From positions 9,300,001-9,364,000 of the forward strand of contig CM034130.1 of the NCBI GenBank assembly GCA_019914995.1: a DNA stretch of 64,000 nt. Reading direction: 5' to 3'. The position numbers were made by a program, and so were the translations under genes. Each line of letters begins with the position of its first letter. Position 1 is the stretch's first letter. Source of the DNA: Acanthochlamys bracteata. Taxonomy: Eukaryota > Streptophyta > Magnoliopsida > Pandanales > Velloziaceae. Positions 25,136 to 36,599 of this stretch are shown here, piece by piece. The notes beneath the pieces were generated by a model. The model did not search any database. It was not told where the DNA came from and saw only the letters and a program-made list of their open reading frames with translations.

Positions 25136-27599
25136 GCCAGCCTCAAACAGTCTTTAGGCCTTGTCCTACTAATTTGACTAGCTAAGTCATAGATGGAAAC
25201 ATTAATCTATTATGAACTACGATCACTACCGACGATTGATCTACCGGTACCGATGATGACGAAAAACTCCGACGAATTGATTATGTGCTTTCTTCTTTTG
25301 ATAGAAAGAAGAAAGACACATAGAGCTCCCCTTTGAGCTTTATGTTGTTCTTAGGTAGCTCCAAACTTTATGGTATAAAAATAGGCATGCATCTGGAGAA
25401 CTCATGCTTGTGAGTTTTTTGGATTCAAGTTTTTTTTCCACCTTTCTCTTTTTTGGTTTTTTCATATGAGCTCTTGCGTAATTTGGTTTCGCATGACCTG
25501 TTGTACATGACTTAGGACATATATATATCCTCAATTGCAAATTATATGACACTATTTCATCGATTTCATGAATGATATTCAAAAACTTTCATGAAGTATA
25601 TATCAAACTCTTCTTGCTTAAAAATTTTGAAATGAGATACTTGAGATGGATTGCCTTCTAATAACTTCAACATTTTAACATGGAAGTGTAGTGCGATAAG
25701 TGCCAAAGTTATGCCTGGCGTTATTACATGGAAGTTATGCTTGGCGTTCTACTTAATGTGCAAAGTAGCTCTGCATTAACCAAGTACATTATGACACGTG
25801 TTGCTGGCAATGACGAAGCGTCATCGAACGGCTTGTAGGAGCCGGAGGGGACGTGACGCCAAGACCCCGACGCCGGTGATCCGGACTCTTCCACAAGAGG
25901 TGTATTGAAGGAGTTTATAGACAATAGGCACTGAAAGGCAAGTGAAATGGATTTCTAGGGGCTTTTCCTTTCAACAAGCAGAACAGAGGACCACAGGAGT
26001 TGGATATAAAGTTTGTATTGTATAGGCATTGCCCTTGTAAGGTTGTGTAGCTCTTGGCACCATTGCATTGATTTGAGCAATCCCCTTTTTCGTTGTTATG
26101 ACAATTTGATTCTGCCATTTGCTTCATTCCTTCAAAACCACTAATGTTTTTGAGGTAAGAAATCATACTAACATGAACTCCACAAAACATTAGATGTCAA
26201 ATTTGTATCAAAATTCTGTGACTGTCTATTATGTAAAATCTACAAGCAACCAATCTTTCTTCAATAAAACTACTGAACATAAACAAAGTTATCTTGTTTG
26301 TATGTCTCTAATACTACAAGTTTAAATGATGTACTTCAAGTCCTTCATGCAACCACGTAGACATCAATGAAAACCATGCATTAGCACATGTTTTACAACC
26401 TTTTTCAAGTTATAATGCAAATGCTTCATTGTTGAAGCTCTATTTTTTTAAGATTAAAAAAGTAAACTTTATTTTTAATAAAAAAACAAAAATATTCTTA
26501 ATTTTAAAAGCTATATTTCAAAAACATTCTCAGCCTTTAAACCATGAGCCAGAGCCAAGTTCATCATCCCATGTAATTGGAAGGCTTCATGGATACGTAC
26601 ATACGTACATACATAAAGTGAATACGTCACCGAAGTATAGAACATTTGGCTAAAATTTTGAAGTACTTATCATTTCAAATAAATATTTCATATTTTTAAT
26701 AAACTTTCCATATTATTCTACAAAATTTTATAAAAATTATATATCATAATATTTTTTGTATTAAAATCTTAATTAAATTTTAGATCAAAAGATCAAACTA
26801 ATTTTTCAAATAATCTCTATAATATATATTTTATTTTTGAAAAAATTTTATTTCATAAATACCCCTAAATGTCCTCTAGCTCAATTTTGTTGACATGTAT
26901 CTGTCTTAGTATCGTTTTCGCGTTATTTACAAATTCCATCAAAGGGCAATTTCATAACTTTTCAATCCGTTTCGTTTAAGGAGCAAAAGCTAGAACACAA
27001 CAGTATCTTCAAATGAGCTACAACTTCCGTACTTTCGTAAAAATGGTTACCATGGATAAATATTATCAAGAACTCAACAAGCACCAGCAGGAAAGCAGCA
27101 GTCTTTCAGTCGCAGTACTCTTTTAACATTATAACATCGCTCCAAATCCTACTTAACTCATCCAGATACTAACACGCTGGATGTATATGATATTTTCCCA
27201 GAAATGTTTGACAGCAGACGATATTTTCAATAATCTGATATTCAATCACAAACCACGAGATAGTTTCCCTAGGCCAAAAATCAGACAGACAACTTCTGTT
27301 AAGCAGCCTGGTATTTTAGCAGCTGATAATCAGGTCTTACATAACTGGTTTAGCAAAGTTAACACTCTGCAGAACTAATAATTTACAAAATTACCTATCA
27401 GTATGGTGCACTCATAACTAATCATTTATCTCCAGAAGGATGATGACACCTAGCTCTGTTCTTTGATATCATGCAACCATTTTGAACTTCCCAAATAGAA
27501 TCATGCGCAGAAACTATCCACCTCCAATCCAGTAACAATATTCAAAGATGTATGCCTTGCAGCTGCCAGCAGTGCGCAGAAGAGGAGCAGTAACAATCC
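25136..27599. other. Gap between CONSTANS-like and FLX-like genes
   Basis: Mostly AT-rich DNA. An unusually GC-rich island at about 25780-25900 lies inside minus-strand open frames (25924-25724 and 26190-25915). The first reads NTPLVEESGSPASGSWRHVP; the second is Cys-rich. I do not recognise either and do not call a gene. The stretch 26640-26860 is very AT-rich. The end near 27100-27590 probably includes the 3' untranslated region of the FLX-like gene. Confidence 0.4.
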
Positions 27600-28665
27600 T
27601 CAACGGCGAGTAAAGCCTCGTGCATCATATGGACCCCAAGAACCAGTATAGCGTCCATTATCAACGCCATACACATCGCTATACGAGCGCGGATAACCCA
27701 TATTGGGATCTGGGTTGTATGCCCCAGCTGCAATATATAGACGTGAATAGGAGTTTGGTTGAAGATTAAACATTAATAACAACTTTGAGAAAAGACATAA
27801 TTAAGGAAATTACCAGGTACCCTTGCACGGGTTTCATGCTCTACCCTAAGTTTTTCAAGTTCACGAGCCATCGCTACAAGACTTTTCTCCATTGCTTCTC
27901 TCTGTTGTATACTGTCAGCATTTGCTTTCTTTTCATATTCATAAGCTGACCTGAAAAAGAAATCAGTTCATTTTTGTCAAATGAAACCCAGTTTGGCCAT
28001 TTCAATCCCTATACCAACTTTTAGCATAAGTAAATAACACTTCTCTTTTTTTGAGGAATCACCCTTAAGAGAGATGGGTGATTTCCTGGCTCTGAAGAAT
28101 TATTCATAAGAGGGATGTTATTTTACCAGAATGAAGTTTACCTGGCTCTCTCAAGCTCCTGACGTAGCCCATCGAGATTCACATACAGACTAGGAAGTTG
28201 CTCATTTTCAGCTTGCAGACGTTTCAGATCCTGGGACAATCCTTGAACCTTTGCAAGCATCTCTTGCCGCAGCATGTCCAGCTTTTTCGCTTCATTTCGT
28301 AAATGCAAGACCTCTGTTTTGAGAGGGTCAGCACTTCGGATATCTGCTTCCAGCTTCAGACCTTTCTGTATCAGATCCCTGGCCTGAGCCTCTTTATCCG
28401 CACGAAGCCTAGGTACCATCTCGCTTAAGTTGTGGATCTCTTCCTTCACTGCACCAGCCTCCCTCTTAAGAGTAACATTTTCCTCAAACAGACGGCGATT
28501 ATTAGCAACAAGACGTTGAATCTCCTCACGCTGCAATAAAAATTCCTCTTCTAAAGCACGAATAGACAAGGGACCACGTGCACGAGGCATGACAGGTGGA
28601 GGGACTTGACTGAATGGTGATGGAACTTGATCAGGATGGCGAGCCAAGCGGCCTCTCCCAGCCAT
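27600..28665 (-). CDS. FLX-like coiled-coil protein
   Basis: FLX and FLX-like proteins are plant coiled-coil factors; FLX works with FRIGIDA to raise FLC expression. Coding exons: 28665-28142, 27950-27814, 27727-27600; 789 nt, 262 residues. The N-terminus [13 protein letters not shown] is followed by a Pro-rich stretch, [19 protein letters not shown], and a coiled coil over about residues 38-225 ([40 protein letters not shown]). Then come the family block [19 protein letters not shown] and a Gly/Tyr/Asn-rich tail ending GFTRR. Length and layout fit the FLX-like 3 type, but the paralogue is uncertain. An untranslated first exon probably lies near 30796-30880, separated by a 2.1-kb intron. Confidence 0.9.
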
Positions 28666-28673
28666 GAAAAATC

Positions 28674-30880
28674 CTAATGACAGTGTCGTGATTTACATAT
28701 AAACTCGATAAATAAATGATTATGGAATAAAGTTGATAACTTCAAGGATACAACATATATTCCAAACTGGCATAAGTAATATCAGACTAAAAAACAATGA
28801 AATATGATTTAAGTCTCATATAATTCCACCAAAATAACATTGTAACTGCAAACGTACACAAACATGGATTAGCATAAGGACAGAAACTCCAGAATTTTGA
28901 AAACTACTAAAAATAGAAATTCTTTTTTAATAAAATACTTGTTTAGACAACTGGATGGTTGTCGTCTAAGTTTATAAAAAAATCTCTAATAAATCACAGA
29001 AGAAAGGACCATGTCCAAAAAGTTACACAACATACTTGCAGAAGAGAAAGGTGCCTGATGGGAATGATGCATGAAACTGCAAGCCAACAAGTGTAGTAGA
29101 ACACTGTGTCATGGTTAGACATTATACTCAACCTTAAGTGAATATGTGTAGCATGCTCATTTATATTTAAGGTATATCTATAAACAAATGTGATTACCAT
29201 CATATGAACAACTCATAAACAACTAAGCTCTTTTTAAAGAGTTTTGAGATAGGTATTCCTAGGGAAGTTCAATTTTCTATCTCCCGAATAAAAGCTTTTC
29301 CTAATTTTGTGCTCTGCTATGCAGTTCCATGAATATCATTCACATGATCATGCATTGTGATGGCAACTTCAAATGTGGTGGAGAGATGCTCTGTTATGTC
29401 ATAAATCATAAATTAGGAAGGGTCAGTAGCCTTAAAGCGTAATACAATCACCATCAGGTAGGATAAGCACAAATAAATCAATTTAATATTGCCTACGACT
29501 TGAGGGAGTGAAACGCCAAAACAACTGTTACTGACCAAAAACCTCCCAAGTTTTCATGCATAGGTAGAGAAGACAACAATTCTTATCAGGAACGATAATG
29601 CGTCTGAGTCGAAAAATGGAATTAATTCCCTTTTCTCAGAGTGAGTATTTTATTTTGGATCTAAAGAAGCTATTGAGTAAATACATATGTATAAGCAAAG
29701 ATGTTTTTCCAGAATGTTTCAAAGCGTTTTCGAAAAAGAACATGATCTAAGATAAGATTGACATTTGCCATGAGTGTTGCAGGTTTCCAAACTATCGGTA
29801 CGCTATATAAATGAAGCTTCTTTATGAACAAATTGAAGTTAGAATCAGATTGAAAAATAAAATGCTACTTGTCCAAGCAATTTTTCCCTCGAATTTCTGT
29901 TAGGTTGAGTCATGGATTGTATGAACTGTTTGTTGGAACTTGTCCCACATACCCACTCAAAATTATCAGATCTTACCTTCAGCAATATGAACGCTATTTG
30001 GCGGTTCTGTCTAAAAATAAGAAGAGCGAGTGATTACTTTGAGAAAGAAATAAGTGGATGCAAATTAAGGAAACTCAAAGAATATACTATTTCCTTGAAA
30101 GCAGAATGCCATAAGCATTTTCAACTTCATCGATCAAGAAGTTACATCACCTAGACTCTTATCTCTCCATGGTGCATTCGTGCTGCATGCTTAGCTTGGG
30201 TAAGACATATGGCCATGTATGTTCTATGCTCCAAATGTAACTAAAATTGCAAAAGTTTACTAACAATATGGTGACACACCTTATACAAATTATCAACGTA
30301 GATAATCAAACCAAGAAGCCCAAATACGCATAACGAAGCTTACTTTGTTTGATAATCAAACTATTGAAGCCCAAAATATGGACATAATCAACAAAGACAA
30401 AATGGCATGGGATTTAGGTTTTACGTCTGCTATAGACTATCAGTAAATATTTAAAGCCGAACCCGACACCATTTCAATATTTCAATTTTTTTCCTCCGGA
30501 AGAGAACTGTTATTGATCAGTCAGCTATTCAAGATAACAAATCCCGAGCAGCTTTGCCCAATGACTTCAGAACTGATCAAAATGCACAATCTGGAACCTT
30601 CACCATGCAGCAATCAGCATCTTATATTGTCCGACTAATTTCTCACCCAAAGATATTAAACGAAAAACCTTTTCTTCAAACAAAACAGCAGAATCAAATA
30701 AGTTTTAACCACAATAAGGAAAGAAAATCCCAAATCAAGCTTAGGAAATAGAGAATCGCCAAAAACAACAGAAAATAAATTCAGATCAAAGAAACCTTTA
30801 TTTGAGTTCGATCGACTAAGAAGCCCTAGACAGCGAGAGGAGGATCGGGAAGAGCCTCAGGTTTGAAAGAAGAAGAACAA
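28674..30880 (-). other. Probable leader intron and untranslated first exon of the FLX-like gene
   Basis: Eight bases before the ATG there is an AG acceptor (GTCATTAG, ending at 28674). Upstream, a CT-rich leader-like segment near 30800-30880 ends at a donor AAATAAAG/GTTTCT (30796/30795). Between them lie 2.1 kb with no coding sequence on either strand. A long leader intron is the simplest explanation. It is inferred from splice signals only. Confidence 0.5.
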
Positions 30881-32246
30881 GGGCAATGTTTTGGCTGTGT
30901 TTTATTAGTCTTTTAGATACTTATTTCATCTATTAAAATTTTCTGTAATATCTAAATTAAAATTTAAAATTTAAAATTTATATCAGTATTTTAAATTCTA
31001 ATCCAGACAGGCCGAATCAATTCAGAATTACTCGTAACCAATTTCGGATTGAATGAGTAGCATAATTCGATATGCACCAAATATAATAAAACTCGGATTC
31101 ATCCGACTAAATTTTAGATAATCTGGTGATCCAATAAAATAGGTTGACCTAATATTATTATTAAAAAAATTAGAAAAAATTTAATATTAGAACACGTCTG
31201 TTCTTTGAATTCTTTGGCTGCTTCCGAACAATTTTTGTACGCACAAAACTACAAACAATTATATATAATTACATATAATATACCTAATTTTTATGTTTAA
31301 AATATTAAGATTTTGTTATTTTTTAGATTTTTTGGCCATTATATTGAACTTTTGTAGATTATTGCTTCAAAAATAAAAAATATAATTTCAAAAAATATTT
31401 TAATATTTATCGTATATAATTATATTTAAAAATTTTAAATAATTATTATAGTAAATATTATATAATATATATATTATATTTATAATATTAATATTTAATT
31501 AATTAGATTTAGTAGATAGTGATTCGGCGAGTTAACCGATGATCTCATAATATTTTAAGATCAAGCACCGAATTGATTTCAAAATATAAATATTATAGAC
31601 AATTTTAATATAATTTAAAAAAATAATTTTCAAATTTTCAAACTTATTTAAAATTAATTTTTTTATTTGAGCAAAATTTTAAAACACGAGGGCCACGTGA
31701 GCGTTGCCAGGTGCTAAAGCCTAACATTATTTTTTTTCAGTTCTCTTGTTAATTAAATTTATATTGACACTATATATTGAACGCTTGCGATGGGGCTCTG
31801 ACTTTTACGTTTTCTTCGGTCCATTTTATGAGGCCCATGAATGAGGCGAGTCTTTGAGAACGCATTGTTACGATCGATTCGTTCCTTAATCGGTAAGAGA
31901 TTTAGGGTACATATTTTTGGATTAAAAATAAATTATATAAAATAAATTATTATAAATCATATTATTAAAAAATATGTTTTTGAAATACAAGTAATTAAGT
32001 ATTTCTTTTATATAAATAAAATTAGTTTCGTAAAACGAAATGAATTGTAAGATTAAAAAAATATACGTTTGCCTCAAAATTTAAGCTATCTACCCGGATC
32101 CATATTTGGTCAAATTTATAAGCTCCAACTTTTAAGCTGCTAACATATTTGGTCATGCTTTCTTTTTTGGTTTTTATAGATTTGTTTTTTTAAATAAAAA
32201 GAGATATTTGATAATCTTTTTATTGTAATTTCTAGCATGTAAAAGC

Positions 32247-32273
32247 TATAATAATAATAATAATAATAATAAT
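32247..32273. repeat. ATA microsatellite
   Basis: About nine uninterrupted ATA/TAA units, seen directly. A second trinucleotide tract (CAA) lies at about 32567-32587. Confidence 0.85.
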
Positions 32274-32331
32274 GTTTGAGATCTTGAGATACTAATTACT
32301 AACTTTTCATGTTTTTTAACTCTATTAAAGT

Positions 32332-33100
32332 ATAGTTGTAAGAATCGAAGCGGACATCGAACCAGAAAATTGCCCGATCACGATTTTCGAATTGACCCGT
32401 CGGATCTATAATTGAACTGTCGGATCAATAATATTAAAATATTTTTGACCAATAATAATAATAATTACATTAAAAAAATATACTGTCATGATGACACTAT
32501 TAATAATAATAGCAGCAGTAATCACAGCAAAAAATTAAAGTATTTTTATTATGCTATTACTATCAACAACAACAACAACAACAACAATTACAACGAAAAT
32601 TGAAGTATTATCACTATAGCATTACCACCACCAACAACAATAATAACAGAAAAAATTTATAATAAAAAATATTTAAATAAATTAGGCGATTAGAAGAAGA
32701 TGAAATAAATAAATCATAAAAAGGACAACCAATTTTTTTAAATATACATATTTGAATCTGAATATTTTATAATATAAAATTTTAAAACTTATTATTAATT
32801 AATATTTATAAATGAAGCATAATCAATTGGATTTTTATATTATCACATCAAAAAGTAAAATCTAACCTACATATTATTTTTCAATATAGAGCTATTAATA
32901 ATTATTTTTTTATTAAACATATCGTTAATTTAAATTTTTTAATTAATTTTTAAAAATTTTATTCAATCCGATTTGATCCGTATGGGCGGATCGATCAGGT
33001 AAAATTGGACGAAACGGATCGATTGCATACAAAATTTTTTTATAAATTCGAACTGCCATTCGGATCGATCCAAAGGTTTGGATCTTGGTCTAACAACTAT
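32332..33100. mobile_element. 769-bp non-autonomous TIR element with GGATCGATC motifs
   Basis: The ends form inverted repeats: ATAGTTGTAAGA at 32332 and TCTAACAACTAT ending at 33100 (11 of 12 positions pair). Inside, both ends carry GGATC/GATCC-rich stretches (GACCCGTCGGATC at the left; GGATCGATC three times at the right), with an AT-rich, trinucleotide-repeat core. There is no ORF for a transposase, so it would be non-autonomous. No target duplication is clear, and the superfamily is not assigned. Confidence 0.55.
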
Positions 33101-34989
33101 GCATGAAAGGTCGTTGAGGTTGGTTTATTTATATAATAACGATAATTTACTAACACATTCTATGTCTGCTACTTATATTTGTGAATAAGTATGAATATAG
33201 AGCTTAATTAGAAACCTGACAAAGAAGCAAACGTTTATAGTTTTAGAAAAAATAGCTTGGACTTTGAAGTGGTTCGTTGCTAATTGGTAATAAACTGAAA
33301 GACCAAAGATTGTGATCTACGATAATCTTGGAAAAATTATATTCAATCATATATGTCAGAAACAAATTTGTTGAGGTTGTTTACTGCTGTCAAACTAATT
33401 TCAGCTTGACGTCGTGAATGAATATATATATCTATAGAGATTTCCAAATTATAAAGAATTATAAATTATAAATATGTTCACAATTTTTCAGAGGACCAAG
33501 AATCAATTTTTATTGAACTTCTTAATCATGATAACAAAAAAACAATTTAAAATATATATATATATATATGATTTTTTATTATTTTGATAAAAAAATATAA
33601 TTAAAATTAATTTGTAAGTTGTTGAGCTAAAAAATATTAAATATATTTTTAATTTATAGTTTTTTATATGTAATTATCAAATTAAAATTTGAAGCTTTGT
33701 AACGACGGAACTATACTGATGTAATGATGTACATTTAAAAAATTATGTGCTCATGTCGTCGCTCTGTATCGATATATCATCTCATCGATCAGCAACTGTT
33801 CTCTTCATTAATTACACGTTACATTATATAGAAATATTCTCATGTTTGTATCTAGTGATTATTTTCATCATGGCAGATCTCTTATACTTATGTCAATTCC
33901 CTTACGTGAACAAGAAGTCGATTATAAAGAATATAACAAAATTAAAATGTCTACTACCTTTGCCACACTCAAAGAGTACTGATTAGTAATTGAAAATGCC
34001 ATCTCTGCTCAGACAGGGAAGTTAGGAAGGGCGAAAGCTGCCTTCTGGTTTCTGCCATCTCTCTTTCAAGAATCTATTACCTTTCTTGCTCCTGTTTTAA
34101 TGGCGCCTAACTCCATACTGGTTCCATGAAAACTAGTACGAAGCTCGATCTTAGTTTAGACAAGCAGACATTGATGTGTTCTTTTCTAAATATATATATA
34201 TACATATCTAACTCTTGTCTAAAGTTGATTAACTTCATTATTAATTTTTTGGGAATTAATAAGTTCGCAAATACTGAACCCATGATATTGCATCAAATGA
34301 AGCGCATGCTTTGCTACTACCATTCTCTGAATAAGGATTAGGTTTTACAACCTTTGCATAAATATGTTTTTCCCTTTTTCTAGTGCTCGATTAAAAAATA
34401 TAATTTATATACATTTTGTCCAAATTAAACAACGAGGAAAACTCAGAATCTGCTCTTTACGTACATGTTCCACTTGTGTTTCTGAGGAATTAATGATCTA
34501 TCCCGTGTGTTCAGAGTCCATAATTTTTGAATAATTAAAAATAATGATAAAGAGTGGACCTATATTATATTTAATACACATTAATTTATCCCTGTATTAA
34601 TAATTAATAGTGCATGCTCTGGCTTGCTTGTCTACGGTACTCTTAAATTTATCCCTGCACAATGAGTAATCTAAATATCAGAATTCATTTATTCATTTCT
34701 TCTAGTAAGTTACACGTCATCATGAATGATAAATTGTGAGCAAATTAATAACGTGGACGTGTAAGTAAACAACTTCAACAAAAAATTTATAAAAACATGA
34801 AAAAGACAAAAATAAAAAACGTTACAAACATATACTTGAAATATGATCGACAATTAACACAGCTCTTTACTATAAGTTACCGAATTGTTTTTTTTTCCCA
34901 CATAAACAGTAGCTAAAAAATCCATACAAGTTCTTGCTTTGATTTGATAGCTCGCCGGCTTGCCGGAGTAGTTAATTGAGAAGAGCAGC

Positions 34990-36492
34990 TCATAGTTTGA
35001 TGACCTCCGGTATATCGACTGGGTAACGGTGAATGCAATCATCCCAGGGACCGTTAACCGGAGTTTTGATAGTTCTCAGGCACCTCCATACGGCGCTGTT
35101 ACACTTGAATCCGCTACCGAATCCAATCTGCCAAACACGGTCGCCGCGACGCATACGTGCTTTAGACTCGATGTAGTTCAGCTCGTACCACAGTGAACTG
35201 CTACTGGTGTTCCCAAACCTGTGCAGTGTCATTCGAGACGCTTCCACGTGCTCAGCGGAAAGTCGGAGACTCTTTTGCAGCTCGTCGATCACTGCGCGTC
35301 CACCAGCGTGGATGCAGAAGTGCTCGAAAGCTTGCTTGAAGTCAGGGATGTATGGTTTCCAGTTGGGGTTGATGAACTTTCGCCCGAGAAGGTTGAACAG
35401 AAAGTGGAGCTGTTCTGACGCCGGAAGAACTAACGGACCGATCGTCGTGATGTTCGATTTTAAAGCTTCTCCTGCGATCGCCATGAGATCTTTCGAGAGA
35501 GAAATGCCTGACTTGCCATCGCTATCTTCTTCCTCGTAGACGCATTTGTACGCCTTGTCGTCCGCGCCTTTATGGGTACGGATGACGTGAACTAGCTTAT
35601 ATTTAGCTCTGCTGCTTTCTTTCCTGCGGTTGGACAGCAAGATCGCAGCGGCGCCCATGCGAAAGAGGCAATTCGGGAGAAGCATCGACCGCTGGTTTCC
35701 TCGGTAGAAGTTGGGGGTGATGATTTCAGTCGAAACAACTAGTGCATTTGAGTTGGGATGAACTTGAAGTAGATCACGAGCAAGATCGATCGATATCAAT
35801 CCGGCACTACATCCCATTCCGGAGAGATTGAAGCTTCTTATATTACTCCGGAGGCCATACTTGTTTACAATCATCGCAGACAAGGACGGCGTCGGAGAGA
35901 ACAGACTGCAGTTGACAACTAGAATATCGATATTCTTCGGCCGGAGACCAGTTTTCTTTATCAGATCATTGATGGCGGAGAAAATAACTAACCGAGCTTC
36001 GGCACGGGAAGCTTCCATAGTTGGTGCCGGAGGTATGTAATGGTTAGCCGGAGGTAAACAAGTTTCTTCGCCGAGTCCAGAGCGCTCTAAAATACGCATC
36101 TGGAACTGAACGCTCTTCTCATCGAAACCTGGAATAAGTCTAGTATGCTCCATGAACGTTGCAAAAGGAACACGGCAGCTCAACGGCGGCTTGTAACAAG
36201 AGTAGTCTACCAGATATACTCCGCGAGGTCGCGACATGAAGTAAACTGTCGCAACGAAAACAACAGCAAACGTAGCACAGAGAAATTGAATCATATCAAG
36301 CTCAAGAGATTTCGAAAGACATAAAATCTCTTCAGGACCCATGCTGATTAATTGAACTGCAGCAGTTGCCATGGCAGGAAGAAAAAGAACTGCGAAGAAA
36401 TGGTTTACTAAGTACTGGTACCCGAGTTTTACGTACTTCAAGCTAACGGAGCTCGCGAAGTTTGGCGACGGTGATTGATTATTTCTTTCCAT
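34990..36492 (-). CDS. KCS6: 3-ketoacyl-CoA synthase, KCS5/KCS6 (CER6/CUT1) type
   Basis: This enzyme condenses malonyl-CoA with a long acyl-CoA, the first and rate-setting step of very-long-chain fatty acid elongation at the endoplasmic reticulum. The KCS5/KCS6 branch supplies chains for cuticular wax. It is a single exon of 500 residues. N-terminal SVSLKYVKLGYQYLVNHFFA leads into two hydrophobic segments (about 30-52 and 66-86). The FAE1/type-III synthase body has catalytic Cys228 (SGMGCSAG), His395 (FCIHAGGRA) and Asn428 (RFGNTSSSS), all present. KPYIPDFKQAFEHFC and the C-terminal PVDIPEVIKL point to the KCS5/6 group over KCS4/9/17, which lack this tail. The start ATG at 36492 gives the usual N-terminus. 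Orthologue-level naming is from memory of the family. Confidence 0.96.
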   Translation of the reverse strand: MERNNQSPSPNFASSVSLKYVKLGYQYLVNHFFAVLFLPAMATAAVQLISMGPEEILCLSKSLELDMIQFLCATFAVVFVATVYFMSRPRGVYLVDYSCYKPPLSCRVPFATFMEHTRLIPGFDEKSVQFQMRILERSGLGEETCLPPANHYIPPAPTMEASRAEARLVIFSAINDLIKKTGLRPKNIDILVVNCSLFSPTPSLSAMIVNKYGLRSNIRSFNLSGMGCSAGLISIDLARDLLQVHPNSNALVVSTEIITPNFYRGNQRSMLLPNCLFRMGAAAILLSNRRKESSRAKYKLVHVIRTHKGADDKAYKCVYEEEDSDGKSGISLSKDLMAIAGEALKSNITTIGPLVLPASEQLHFLFNLLGRKFINPNWKPYIPDFKQAFEHFCIHAGGRAVIDELQKSLRLSAEHVEASRMTLHRFGNTSSSSLWYELNYIESKARMRRGDRVWQIGFGSGFKCNSAVWRCLRTIKTPVNGPWDDCIHRYPVDIPEVIKL

Positions 36493-36562
36493 GAATTGGT
36501 TGCTTCTTTGTGTTTTCTTCTGGTTGCGTGTGAGAAGGGAGATGAAGAAGAGAAGGGGGGAG

Positions 36563-36570
36563 TTATAAAG
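36563..36570 (-). promoter_or_regulatory. TATA-like box of the KCS gene
   Basis: On the minus strand CTTTATAACT stands about 71-78 bp upstream of the KCS ATG. This is close but workable for a short leader. Only the motif and spacing support it. Confidence 0.4.
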
Positions 36571-36599
36571 ATTGTGAGCGAAATGAATTAATGAGGGGC

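Larger units (their letters stand above)
30900..34989. other. Four-kilobase AT-rich gap between FLX-like and KCS genes
   Basis: No gene is supported. The region holds a TIR element (32332-33100), a related GATCCG/TCGGATT-rich patch at 30990-31150, and microsatellites (ATA repeats at 32247-32273, CAA repeats at about 32567-32587, AT repeats near 33558). A long AT-rich tract runs from 31250 to 31700. The right end near 34850-34989 is presumably KCS 3' untranslated sequence. Confidence 0.5.

Noticed and set aside
32412-32603. Asn-rich 63-codon frame
   Set aside because: It is simple translation of ATA/CAA trinucleotide repeats inside the TIR element.
35207-36040. Plus-strand open frames opposite the KCS coding exon
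   Set aside because: Antisense shadows of a long, conserved coding exon.
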